A stretch of DNA of 64,000 nucleotides from positions 434,001 to 498,000 of the forward strand of contig NZ_CP114040.1 of the NCBI RefSeq assembly GCF_026965555.1, read 5' to 3'. The translations under genes and the position numbers were made by a program. How positions within the stretch are numbered: position 1 is the first letter of the stretch; each line of letters begins with the position of its first letter. This DNA comes from Nannocystis punicea (GTDB taxonomy: Bacteria; Myxococcota_A; Polyangia; Nannocystales; Nannocystaceae). A model generated the notes under the pieces. The model saw only the letters and a list, made by a program, of their open reading frames with translations, searched no databases and had not been told where the DNA came from. Positions 1 to 9,505 of this stretch are shown here, one piece after another.

Positions 1-2252
1 AGCGCTCGGCCGCGGACGTCGGAATGGTGGTCCTCGAGGCGCTCGCCTATTCGCTCGACCACCTCGCCTACGCCGGCGACCGCGCGGCCGCCGAGGGCTT
101 CCTGCGGACCGCGAAGGAGCGCCAGTCCGTGCGGCTCCACGCGGCCCTCGGCGATTACGTGCTCGACCGCGGCGCGACGTCGACGGGCTATCAACACTTC
201 GCGGTGCGCGACGGCGTCTTGCGGCTGCCCGCCCGGACGACCGTGAATCCGCGGCTCGAGCGCGAGCAGGACCGCGAGCACCGCGACGTGTTCGAGACGG
301 TGGAGGCGGCGCTCCTCGATTCTCGCCACAATGGTTTCACCCTGCGCAAGTCGGTCGGCGCGGGCACCTCGGTGCTGTGGCTGGGCGGGCCGCGGCGCGA
401 GGCGCTCGACCTGTGGTCGATCGGCGTGCGCCCGGGGCTGCTCCTCGCGCTGGTGTCCCGCGACCGCGCCGAGCTGGTGAAGGTGGCCGTGGTGCAGGGC
501 AGCGCGGTGGTCCTGGCGCAGCCCGTCGGCGCGACCTACGTCGCCGACGACTCCGACCGCGCAGGCAAGGTGCTCGGCAACCTGGTGCCGATCCGCCGCG
601 GTCAGCAGAGCGAATGGCAGCTCCTGGGTCGAGGCGGCATGGTCCGCGACGAGTCCCCCGTCGACTATCACCGCCAGCGCGTGGCGATGCTCCGACTGCT
701 CAGCGAGCACGTCGAGCGCCAGCGCGGGGTGTGGCAGGCTCGCGGCGATCTGCGGCGGGCCTGGGAAGAGGCGCAACAGACCGTCGCGCGCGCGGTCTGC
801 CTGCTGCGGACGATCTCGGCGCAGGCGCTTTCGGTCGAGGACGACGATCGCATCGAAGCATGGCTGACGCGGGCGGCCGACCTGCTGCGCAAATTGTCGC
901 GGGCGGCCGGCGTCGCGCTCCCACCCGGCCTCGAGCCCACGCGATTCGTGGCCGCCCCGCGCCAGCGCGTGAAGCTGCCGCCGGAGAAGGCGCCGGTGTG
1001 GGACGACCCCCGGCCGATCCTGGGGGTGCGCACTCTGGTCGGCGGCCAGGTGCAGGAATGGCAAGAGGTCGAGGACTTCCTGCGCAGCGGTCCGACCGAC
1101 CGCCATTACGTGGTGGAGCTCGCCGACGCGCGCGACGTGGCCCTGCGCTTCGGCGACGGCGTCCACGGGGCCATGGTCCCCCCGGGTGCGCCGATCCTCG
1201 GACAATGGGTGTTCGGCGACCCGGCCCTCGGCGACCTCGGCGCGCGCGCATTGATCAAACCAGCGGGGAGCATCGCGGCCCGGCTCGACCCGCGCGATCC
1301 GACCTACAACCCGCTCCCCACCACCGGCGCTCGACCGATCGAGATGATCGACATCGCCGACCGCCTGCGTCACCGGCTGTCGATCCCGGCGATCCCCGTG
1401 ACCGCGGGGGACTACGTCGATTTGTTCACACAGCGGCTCGAGGTGATCGAGGCGGCGGTGGTGCCGACGACGCGGCGACTGGTGCGCGTCGCGCTCCGAC
1501 TGGCGGACCGGATCGGCCCTGCCCAGGCGCTCACAGAGCTGCAGGAGTGGATCGAGCCGCTGCGGCTGGCGGGGACGCAGGTGCGGCTGTCGCTGGCGCG
1601 GCCGCTGTACGTCAGCGTCACGGCCGCGGTGCAGCTGCACGCCGAGGCCGACCCCGAGGCGGTCCAGGGCCGCTGCAAGGCGGCCGTGCGCGAGCGCTTC
1701 AGCCCGCGCGACGAGCCGCAGCTGGGCGTGCCGTGCAGCAAGGCCGAGCTGCTGGCGATCGTCGAGGCGGTCATCGGGGTCGAGTCCTGCGAGCTGTACC
1801 GCTTCGGGCGGGCCGAGCGAGAGGACTCCGAGGTGCTCGAGGTGGTGGAGCCGGCGCCCGACCAGGTGTTGCGGTGCGAGGACGATCCGGCGGTGGCCGC
1901 GACCGGGCAGATCCAGGTGTTGATCGTCCGCGAATACAGCCTGGTGGTCGAGTATCACCGGCACGACCCGGACACCTCGCCGGACGACGTCGAGATCCAC
2001 GGCGCCCTGTACGGCGCGCTGTCGGGCCCGCGATCGATCCCCGCGGTCGAGGAGTGGCCCGAGATCTCGCGCCATTCGCTGGAGGACCTGCTGGCGACCG
2101 GGCAATACAGCAATGAGCGGTTCGTTCTGAAGCTGCGCGCGCTCATCGTCGGCGAGCGCCGGGTGGAGCGGATCCCGCTGCGCCCCGGCGACGTGCCGCT
2201 GCTGCGCAGCCTGCAGATCATCCCGATCGGGACCGAGGAGGACGGAGCATGA
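1..2252 (+). CDS. Baseplate J-like assembly protein of the injection system (5' truncated by window)
   Basis: The frame is already open at base 3. Residues before the first visible ATG (base 24) fit the family's opening (a run like LLEALAYxLDxLxYxxDR), so the true start lies upstream of the window. The C-terminal half carries the J-protein signature RFGDGVHGAMVPPGA (near 1147) and then the TAGDYVDLFTQ...V module with beta-rich repeats seen in phage and eCIS baseplate wedge proteins (Afp11/Pvc11 type). In the family it builds the wedge joining the central spike to the sheath. The stop overlaps the next start by four bases (ATGA), so the two wedge genes are translationally coupled. There is no signal peptide, as expected for a cytoplasm-assembled particle. 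The family is well supported; the exact Afp number is an inference. Confidence 0.85.
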   Translation, partial: RSAADVGMVVLEALAYSLDHLAYAGDRAAAEGFLRTAKERQSVRLHAALGDYVLDRGATSTGYQHFAVRDGVLRLPARTTVNPRLEREQDREHRDVFETVEAALLDSRHNGFTLRKSVGAGTSVLWLGGPRREALDLWSIGVRPGLLLALVSRDRAELVKVAVVQGSAVVLAQPVGATYVADDSDRAGKVLGNLVPIRRGQQSEWQLLGRGGMVRDESPVDYHRQRVAMLRLLSEHVERQRGVWQARGDLRRAWEEAQQTVARAVCLLRTISAQALSVEDDDRIEAWLTRAADLLRKLSRAAGVALPPGLEPTRFVAAPRQRVKLPPEKAPVWDDPRPILGVRTLVGGQVQEWQEVEDFLRSGPTDRHYVVELADARDVALRFGDGVHGAMVPPGAPILGQWVFGDPALGDLGARALIKPAGSIAARLDPRDPTYNPLPTTGARPIEMIDIADRLRHRLSIPAIPVTAGDYVDLFTQRLEVIEAAVVPTTRRLVRVALRLADRIGPAQALTELQEWIEPLRLAGTQVRLSLARPLYVSVTAAVQLHAEADPEAVQGRCKAAVRERFSPRDEPQLGVPCSKAELLAIVEAVIGVESCELYRFGRAEREDSEVLEVVEPAPDQVLRCEDDPAVAATGQIQVLIVREYSLVVEYHRHDPDTSPDDVEIHGALYGALSGPRSIPAVEEWPEISRHSLEDLLATGQYSNERFVLKLRALIVGERRVERIPLRPGDVPLLRSLQIIPIGTEEDGA

Positions 2253-5200
2253 AGCGCGATCCGGGCGTCCAACAACTCCTGCGCGGCGAGCTGCTGGCGA
2301 GCAGCCCGCTCGGCTACGAGCGCGCCCGCAGCGAGATGCTCGAGGCGCTGCTCGACCTGCTGCCGTCCTACACCCGGCGCGACCACGCCGACCCGGGCAT
2401 CGCCCTCGTCGAGGCGCTCGCGGCGGTGCTCGACATCTTCGGCTTCTATCACGACCGCTTCCTCACCGAGTCGAAGATCGGCTCGGCGCAATCACTGCAG
2501 TCGGTGAAGCTGCTCGGCGACACCGTGGGCTACACGCCGCGGCCCGCCCTGGCCGCGAAGACGCTGCAGTTCTTCGAGGCGCGCACAGTGGGCGTGATCC
2601 TGGCCGGCAGCAAGCTCGCCGGTCGGACGCCCGACGTCCCGGGCAAGGTGATCTTCGAGACCCTGCGCTCGCTGGTCATCGGCCCGGCGTTCAACCGCAT
2701 GGCCCTCGACCCGAACGTGACCCGCCAGGTGGGCGCGCTGCGGGCGGTGATCCGTCGATTCGCCGCAGAATCGCCGGAGCTCGTCACGCCGCTCGACGAG
2801 TTCGCCGCCGGCTCGCTGGCGATGATCAACGGCAGTCGTGGCCTGGAGCTGGTGCCCGTGGCCGGGGCGCGCACGCGGGCGCTGGCGGTCGCGCGGCCGC
2901 TGCGGCGCAGCTACGGCCTGGACGACACGCGGATCCACCGCGCCACGGAATACCGCCACCTGCTGCATCCGCTGCCGCTCGCCGAGAAGGCCGACGACTC
3001 CGCCGAGCTGGTCGTCTTCGAGGTGTGCGATTGCCCGATCCTCCACGTCCCCTCACCCTCGGGGGCGCAGCGCCTGCAATCGACGCTCGAGCTCTACGTG
3101 TTCCCGCCGGGCATCGACCCCCACGACCCGGCGAAGTGGACGGCCGACCGCCGCTGGCAAGAGGTGCCCGACTTCACCGCGAGCGAGGCCGCCGACCGCC
3201 ACTACCGCACGTTCGTGGACGACCGCCTGCGCACGTACGCGATCCTCCGCCGCAAGATGGGCTACCGGGACCTGCTGAGCCCGGAGGAGCTGGCGAACGT
3301 GTACGTCCGCTTCACGCCGGCGATCGGCCGCATCACCGACGCCGATACAGTCGCGCCAAAAGGTCACCTGGTCGAGCTCAACGACGAATACTTCACCAGC
3401 CCGCTGGTGCTTCCGAAGGTCGACGGCCAGTTCGTGAAGACGGAGGGCTCCCTCTGGGTGGTGACCGACCGCTCGCTCGACCTGCTGCCGGGCAGGCAGA
3501 TCATCATCGAGAACTCGGCGACGCAGGAGAAATTCATCAGGACGCTCGGGCCGCGCACGACGGGGCAGTACCTCAGCTGGGACGCGCCGGAGGCGTCGTT
3601 TCCGTTGCCCCTGCCCATCGACGATAATCCACTGCCCGAGCCGCTGTGGGAGCGTATCGCGGCCGACATCATGAACCGCCTTCTCGATGGGGATTGGCGC
3701 AAGGGGCTCTTCCTCCAGACATTCGGCCACTATTTTCCGCTCGACTTCACGGTCGACGAGCTGCCCTATCGCGTACGGCCTGGTCGCGGTGTCGCTCACG
3801 ACATCGCGGATGACCTGCTTTTCATCGAGGATATCCCTCAGCGGCACGATCGTGTCCCAGGATGGGAGGACGGCGATGCGCTGTCGATCTCCCAGCTGCG
3901 CGAAGCGGTCAAGGCCGGCCCCTATCATCTGTGGGACCAGTTCTACCGCGAGTTCGAGAACCTCGACTGGAGGCTGCGAACAAACGACCCCGACAACATC
4001 GGCGACATGCTCGAGCAAGGCGTGGCCGAGGACAAGAAGAGCTCGCCAAACCTCGAGCGCTGGCAAAAAGCGCGGCTCGATACGGAGTCGGCATCGATCG
4101 GCTCCGTAACCATTGTTCCCAGAGGGTCGACCTTTATCATTGTGCAGGACACGTCGCTGGTGCGGCCAGGCGATTACTTCATGATCGGCAAGAGAGTGAG
4201 GCGCTTCTATTCTGCAGAAGACGGCGAGGACGCTCTCGACTGTACGGGCGTCGGGCGGAAGTTCGGCCCGGGGGGCGGTCATTCCCCGAGAGGCGAGTAT
4301 CGGGACATCGACCCAGCCCTTGATGTCACCGCCGGTGGCAAGCCCGAGTCGATCTTCAGGCCGGGTTGGATCAAGGCCGAGGTGCTTCAAGCGGTCGAAG
4401 TGCAGGGGAAGATCGTCCGCCTCAAGTGGCCGGTCACGTACGACTATGTGGTCGATTTCTTGTGCGTCGGGGACAATATCCAGCAGCCGATCACGGAACT
4501 GATCATCGTCCCTCAGGTCGCCTCAGTCTTCTTCGGCGACTACTTCACGCAACGGTTGCAGCTGAAGCCGAACGTAAAAACGCCCGACCAGGGCGCGTCA
4601 GGGCCGAGCGACTTCGTGGAGATCCTGGACACGTTCAACCCTGCGCCTCTGCAAGAAGCAGCCGGATGGAGCGAGAAGACCTTCAACGAGATCTGGGCGG
4701 ATCTGTTCTTTGGGACGCTAAATGTCGCAGACGGCGTTGAGATGCCTGAAATGGTGGCACCCGATGGTTCCGAGAACGCGCTGGTCTGGAAAGTGTTCGT
4801 CGGATTGGAGTTGACCGCGGCGACGCTGATGAAAGTCGGCGGGATCTACGTCGGGGCATTGGATATGACGAACATATTCAGCCAGAAGGACCTCGTGGAG
4901 GTGAATACGACCGCGGCGTACTCCGTGGATGGTCAGGGTTACGTGACGCATCTCTGTGCGGTCGACGCCGCAAACTTGGCCAAGATGGGGATTCACGAGA
5001 TGCTCGGCCCGGAAGAGTTGGAATACTGGGCCGAGTTGACGAGCCCCGTCGAGTTGACGATTGTCGAAACTAGCTTCGATAATGTCCCGAGCAACGAGTT
5101 CAAGGTCCTCGGCGATGGAACATACGGGGGGTTGATCTATTTTGATAGAACTATCGTGAGCCTCAATGGTGGAGATGCTCAGGCTCTCGTCATAGCAATG

Positions 5201-8200
5201 AAGCTTGATCCCAATGAGCCCGGGGAACCCGATGCCGATTGGAAGTTTAGGGCGGTAATGATCGGAAATGAGAGCCGCCCGGCGGTTATCAAGAAAGTTC
5301 ATGTGACGGCTGTGAAGGCTACGCCGCGCGAGGATGGTCTGCGCGCCGTTCGAGCTCTGACCGTGGTTGATAACGCCGAATTCCCGATCTTCATCGCCGA
5401 GGCCCACGCGACGCCGGAGCCGGACCCGAAGTATGCCAAGTATCCTGACTCCGCTCACGCCAACAGCATCGAGCTCATCTCTGCGTCCGACGATTTTGCC
5501 GGATTCAAGACGAACGTAGCGTGGATCCTCGGGGGCGGGAACAGTCCCGGCAAATACTACGCGTTCAAGGATAAGCGCGATGTTTTGCATAAGAGTTGGT
5601 ACTCTGTTAACAAAACGAATGATGATAATTTTCTCTATGCAAATGGAGAGGTGGATCGATTCAAGATCGACGCTGATGCCTCGCTCGCGGGGACGTTCAT
5701 CTTGTTCTCGAGAGAGAAGGGTGTCGGCGAAGACGCGGAGTTGGCCGTGTTCGGGAGATTGGGCGAGAGAATTCCGACGTATTCGACGGTTATGGTCGAC
5801 TCTGTCATCTTCAACTCCGGCAACTTCATTCCGGTCCGCCTCGGCAACAGCGATGCAGATGAGCTCATTATCAGAAATTCCATCAGGGTCACGCTGGGAG
5901 ACGCCAGCACTGCCGATTCTGGAGATGTGTTGGATTATAGTTATGATTTGTCGGATTTTACGGATCTTGAAGTTAAAGGCGAAAAGAGATTGAAATTTGG
6001 CTTCGGCAAGACGCCGGAGGGCACATTTACCCTGCATTTTCGTATCGACAGGGAGGTCGAGGAAGAACATGTCCCTGAAGTCAGCATTCAGGTCTATTAC
6101 TCAGCTGAGCCCTATCAAGAGGACATAGACGCCGGTGAGGCGAAGCGGACGCATCACGCCGCGTATCCGATCTGCGAGGGCCAGACACAGGTGTGCTGGA
6201 AGGAGGCGCGGTTCTACCAATTCGAGACGCGGCCGCTGCCGTGGAACCCGTTGCGGCAGCTCGTGATCATGAACTCCGGGGAGCTCCAGGCGGGAGACTA
6301 CATCTTCATCGATCCGGCGGGGGTGTCGAAGGTCAGCGAGACGCCGTGCAAGGCCGCGGAGGGCGCGGCCGAGGTCGTCGAGAGCGAGGAGGAGCGGTCG
6401 CGCGACCACATCCAGTGGACGCGGGTGGTCGAGGTGGACGGGCGGATGGTGATCGTCGACCCGCCGGTGAAGATTCAGCCGCGGGGGTTTTATCATTACC
6501 GGGTCACGGGGTACCGGCGGCCGGCCGGGGCGGCGTCACCGGACGAGGATTACTACAAGCTGCTGCAGAGCGAGGACAAGCCGGAGGCGACGACGCCGCC
6601 CGAGCTCGACGGACTGAGCTTCGGCAACCGGTTGATGCTGAAGCCGTTCGTGACGCCTTCGGAGCAGACGGAGCTCGTGGCCGGTGGCGGCGACAAGGGT
6701 ACGGAGGACAAAGACCGCAGCCAGCCGAAGCCGGCCGGCAAGGGGGATGACACGACCAAGCAGAAGCTCGAGCATGAGATGCTGCTCGAGCACCTGGTGC
6801 CCGGCGACCGCTTGCTGGTGTGGGACAGGCGCTGGCGCGACGCGTGGCGCGCCCGTCGCGAGAAGGGCCTCGCCAAGGTCGCGGGCAGAGCCTGGGTCGA
6901 TTGGCCCGAGCGCCAGCACGAAGTGGTGATCAAGCGGATCGTGCCGAAGCTCGGGCTTGTGGAGCTCGAGGAGCCGCTGCCCGCGCGGTTCGGCGTCGCG
7001 TATCCCATCAAGGATGGCAAGCTCGACATGGTTCTGACCAGCGCGAGCGTGAAGGCTTTCCGGGCGCTACCGTTCTACCGTGAGCCGTTCCAGGGCAAGC
7101 GCGAGTTGATCGTGCTCGGCGACGGCGATCGGCGCAGCAAGTTCGCTCGGTTCACCGCCGGCGCCAAGCGCGATTTCGGGCTCGCTAGCATTGCCCTCCA
7201 GCAGGCGGGGACGCTGGCCAGCAACATCGAAGTGCTCACCGTGGAGCGCGCCTCGGGTCGGTGGGAGCGCTGGACCGAGTTCAGCGCCATCGATACGGCT
7301 CGCAGGCAGGACCAGGCGTTCGTCCTCGGGGTCGAATGGCCCGAGCGCCAGGACGACCCATGCGCGGATTTTCGGCTGGAGCTGCAGGAGAAAGAGGACG
7401 AGGAGAAGTGCTGGTGCGAGGAAGGAGTCGCGCTGCCGGCGCTGCCGATCCCGCTCCCGTTGGTCGATCTGCAGTTGCTGCCGATCCCTCTCCCATTGGT
7501 CGATCTTCCGGGGCTGCCGATCCCTCTCCCCCTCGGCGGTCTGCCGACGCTGCCGATCCCTCTTCCGCTGGTTCCTTCGGTGGAGCCGACTGAGCTCTCC
7601 CTGGTCTATCCGGCCACGGTCAGCGTCAGCTTTGGCGACGGCGTGCACGGGCAGACGCCGCCCAACGGGCGCGGCAACGTGTTCATCCGGCCGGTGGAGA
7701 TCGAGCCCTGGTGCCGCCACCTGCCGACGCGAACGCGGCAGCGGGTCCGCGACGTCCGGCGCGATTGCCTGCCGCTGCGGGTCAGCGGGAGTCTGGCCAG
7801 CGAGCGCAACCTCGTCATCGAGGTCGAGCATTCGGTGCATGAGGCGTGGCAGCCGCGCGGGGAGAAGCATCAATGGCGCGCGCCGCTGATCGTCGAGGTC
7901 GATCTGACAGGATTGACGATCCCCGAGAAGGTGAAGACGGTGAAGGAAGGGGACCCTGCGCGGACGCTGATGCGGCTCCGGGGGATCTCCGACGCCGAGG
8001 CGGTCGCGGGATACGACGGAGTGGTGGTGCGGCCGCTGCGACCGGGTGCGAGCGTGCTTTCGGTGGTGCTGCCGGGCGACATCTACGAGACGCTCGAGCA
8101 CCTTTCGCAAGCAGCGATTCTCGCGCGCGTCGAAGTGTTCGAGGTGCCCGGGTCGGAGATCTGGGTGCTCGACGCGCACTTTTATCAAAAGTCGATGAAG

Positions 8201-9505
8201 GGTGATCCGACCGTGTCGCCTGGTGCCGAGACGGTGCTCCTCTCCGAGACGGAGGGGCTCGACGAGGACTCGTCGCTGGCGTTCAGTCAGCGCGGCGAGC
8301 CGGGTGAGCCGGTCGAGGTGGTCGGGGTGAAGACGGTCGATCACGCGACCTACAGCGCGACGCTCGAGAGCCCGCTGCAGCGCACGTACCGGCTCGATCG
8401 GTCGTACCTGTTCGGCAACCTGGTCGAGGCGGTGCAGGGCGATTCGGAGCGCCTGGTGATCGGCAGCGGCGACGGTGCGACCCGCGGGTTGCGGCTGCCG
8501 TTGAACAATCGTCAGACCATCCTGTTCTCGTCGGACGACGAGGGCGTGTTGACGCCGGGCGTGGTGTTGCTGGTCGACGACGTGCAGTGGGAGCGGGTAG
8601 GCGAATTCGCGGGGAGGGGGCCACGCGACCGGATCTACCGGCTCGAGTTCGAGGCCGACGGCGAGGCGTACGTGCGCTTCGGGGACGGCGTGCAAGGGGC
8701 GATCCCGGCGGCGGGGTTCGACAACATCGTGGTGGTGTTGCGGACCGGCGACGGCGCGCGCGGCAACCTCGACGTCGGGGCGATCGACAAGCTGCTTGAC
8801 GGCAACCTCGCGGTCGAGCGCACGCGCAACGTGACACCGGCGGCCGGTGGCAAGGCTGCCGACGATCCGGCGGCGGCGCGGCGACACTTGATGGAGCGCA
8901 GCTTCACGCAGGGCCGGGTGGTGACGCGAGACGATCTGGTCCGCGCGGTCCGGGCGCTCGCCAACGTCAGTCAGGCGCGGCTCGATCCGACGGCGCCGCC
9001 CGAGGTGCTGCGCGCCGTCGTGGCGCTGACGCGACGACGTCCGGCGACTGCGTCCGACCTCCTGGAGATCCGCCAGCGAGTGTGCGCAGTGACACCGTTG
9101 GCGGCGGGTATCGAGGTGGAGCTGGTGGACGCCGAGCAACTGCCCGTGCACCTCGTCCTCGAGATCACCGTGCAGGCAGGGTTCGCGCAGGGCGAGGCGT
9201 TGCAGGCGCTGGAGCGGGCGTTCTCGGCCGACGACGACGGCTTCTTCGATCTCGAGCGCTGGCCGATCGGCGCGCCGCTACGCGCGGGTGATGTGTACGA
9301 GCAGGCGTTCTCGCTGCCGGCGGTGGCGACGGCGCGGATCCGCTGGATGAGCCGCGAAGTGCCGCCGACCGACCTGCCGACGAAGGTACCCGACGTGCTC
9401 AGGCCGGGGCCGACGCAGGTGATCCGCTGCGACAACGATCGCGCCGGCGATCCCAACGGGATCCGCGGCACGTTGAGGGTGCGAATCAAGGGAGGTGTCG
9501 CGTGA
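2249..9505 (+). CDS. Giant baseplate J-like wedge protein, 2418 aa
   Basis: The start ATG overlaps the previous stop. The N-terminus (about residues 20-90) has the wedge-family opening with PSYTRRDHADPGIALVEALA. Two FGDGVxG signatures are visible: FGDGVHGQTPPNGRG near residue 1793 and RFGDGVQGAIPAAG near residue 2142, followed by the C-terminal J module. At 2418 aa it is far longer than ordinary J proteins (300-1000 aa). The excess is a central region, about residues 620-1300, encoded by clearly lower-GC DNA, plus a proline/leucine repeat at 7445-7576. In the family it is the second, larger wedge subunit. The extra central domains are unrecognised and could be surface or fibre-like decorations (inference). 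It ends with a GTGA overlap with the tail protein I gene. Confidence 0.85.
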   Translation: MKRDPGVQQLLRGELLASSPLGYERARSEMLEALLDLLPSYTRRDHADPGIALVEALAAVLDIFGFYHDRFLTESKIGSAQSLQSVKLLGDTVGYTPRPALAAKTLQFFEARTVGVILAGSKLAGRTPDVPGKVIFETLRSLVIGPAFNRMALDPNVTRQVGALRAVIRRFAAESPELVTPLDEFAAGSLAMINGSRGLELVPVAGARTRALAVARPLRRSYGLDDTRIHRATEYRHLLHPLPLAEKADDSAELVVFEVCDCPILHVPSPSGAQRLQSTLELYVFPPGIDPHDPAKWTADRRWQEVPDFTASEAADRHYRTFVDDRLRTYAILRRKMGYRDLLSPEELANVYVRFTPAIGRITDADTVAPKGHLVELNDEYFTSPLVLPKVDGQFVKTEGSLWVVTDRSLDLLPGRQIIIENSATQEKFIRTLGPRTTGQYLSWDAPEASFPLPLPIDDNPLPEPLWERIAADIMNRLLDGDWRKGLFLQTFGHYFPLDFTVDELPYRVRPGRGVAHDIADDLLFIEDIPQRHDRVPGWEDGDALSISQLREAVKAGPYHLWDQFYREFENLDWRLRTNDPDNIGDMLEQGVAEDKKSSPNLERWQKARLDTESASIGSVTIVPRGSTFIIVQDTSLVRPGDYFMIGKRVRRFYSAEDGEDALDCTGVGRKFGPGGGHSPRGEYRDIDPALDVTAGGKPESIFRPGWIKAEVLQAVEVQGKIVRLKWPVTYDYVVDFLCVGDNIQQPITELIIVPQVASVFFGDYFTQRLQLKPNVKTPDQGASGPSDFVEILDTFNPAPLQEAAGWSEKTFNEIWADLFFGTLNVADGVEMPEMVAPDGSENALVWKVFVGLELTAATLMKVGGIYVGALDMTNIFSQKDLVEVNTTAAYSVDGQGYVTHLCAVDAANLAKMGIHEMLGPEELEYWAELTSPVELTIVETSFDNVPSNEFKVLGDGTYGGLIYFDRTIVSLNGGDAQALVIAMKLDPNEPGEPDADWKFRAVMIGNESRPAVIKKVHVTAVKATPREDGLRAVRALTVVDNAEFPIFIAEAHATPEPDPKYAKYPDSAHANSIELISASDDFAGFKTNVAWILGGGNSPGKYYAFKDKRDVLHKSWYSVNKTNDDNFLYANGEVDRFKIDADASLAGTFILFSREKGVGEDAELAVFGRLGERIPTYSTVMVDSVIFNSGNFIPVRLGNSDADELIIRNSIRVTLGDASTADSGDVLDYSYDLSDFTDLEVKGEKRLKFGFGKTPEGTFTLHFRIDREVEEEHVPEVSIQVYYSAEPYQEDIDAGEAKRTHHAAYPICEGQTQVCWKEARFYQFETRPLPWNPLRQLVIMNSGELQAGDYIFIDPAGVSKVSETPCKAAEGAAEVVESEEERSRDHIQWTRVVEVDGRMVIVDPPVKIQPRGFYHYRVTGYRRPAGAASPDEDYYKLLQSEDKPEATTPPELDGLSFGNRLMLKPFVTPSEQTELVAGGGDKGTEDKDRSQPKPAGKGDDTTKQKLEHEMLLEHLVPGDRLLVWDRRWRDAWRARREKGLAKVAGRAWVDWPERQHEVVIKRIVPKLGLVELEEPLPARFGVAYPIKDGKLDMVLTSASVKAFRALPFYREPFQGKRELIVLGDGDRRSKFARFTAGAKRDFGLASIALQQAGTLASNIEVLTVERASGRWERWTEFSAIDTARRQDQAFVLGVEWPERQDDPCADFRLELQEKEDEEKCWCEEGVALPALPIPLPLVDLQLLPIPLPLVDLPGLPIPLPLGGLPTLPIPLPLVPSVEPTELSLVYPATVSVSFGDGVHGQTPPNGRGNVFIRPVEIEPWCRHLPTRTRQRVRDVRRDCLPLRVSGSLASERNLVIEVEHSVHEAWQPRGEKHQWRAPLIVEVDLTGLTIPEKVKTVKEGDPARTLMRLRGISDAEAVAGYDGVVVRPLRPGASVLSVVLPGDIYETLEHLSQAAILARVEVFEVPGSEIWVLDAHFYQKSMKGDPTVSPGAETVLLSETEGLDEDSSLAFSQRGEPGEPVEVVGVKTVDHATYSATLESPLQRTYRLDRSYLFGNLVEAVQGDSERLVIGSGDGATRGLRLPLNNRQTILFSSDDEGVLTPGVVLLVDDVQWERVGEFAGRGPRDRIYRLEFEADGEAYVRFGDGVQGAIPAAGFDNIVVVLRTGDGARGNLDVGAIDKLLDGNLAVERTRNVTPAAGGKAADDPAAARRHLMERSFTQGRVVTRDDLVRAVRALANVSQARLDPTAPPEVLRAVVALTRRRPATASDLLEIRQRVCAVTPLAAGIEVELVDAEQLPVHLVLEITVQAGFAQGEALQALERAFSADDDGFFDLERWPIGAPLRAGDVYEQAFSLPAVATARIRWMSREVPPTDLPTKVPDVLRPGPTQVIRCDNDRAGDPNGIRGTLRVRIKGGVA
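4100..6150. other. Lower-GC insert inside the large wedge gene
   Basis: Across roughly 4.1-6.15 kb the base composition drops to about 50-60 percent GC, with many A/T third positions (for example around 5580-5660 and 5930-6000). Flanking parts of the same frame are about 70 percent. The frame stays open throughout, so this looks like an acquired in-frame domain rather than a disrupted gene. Boundaries are approximate and read by eye. Confidence 0.6.
7445..7576 (+). repeat. 36-bp coding tandem repeat (PIPLPLV unit)
   Basis: Three full copies and one partial copy of a 12-residue unit beginning PIPLPLV lie head to tail in the large wedge protein (residues about 1733-1776), just before its first FGDGVHG signature. 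Copies differ mainly in the last five residues (VDLQLL, VDLPGL, GGLPTL). A proline-rich linker or stalk is likely. Confidence 0.85.
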
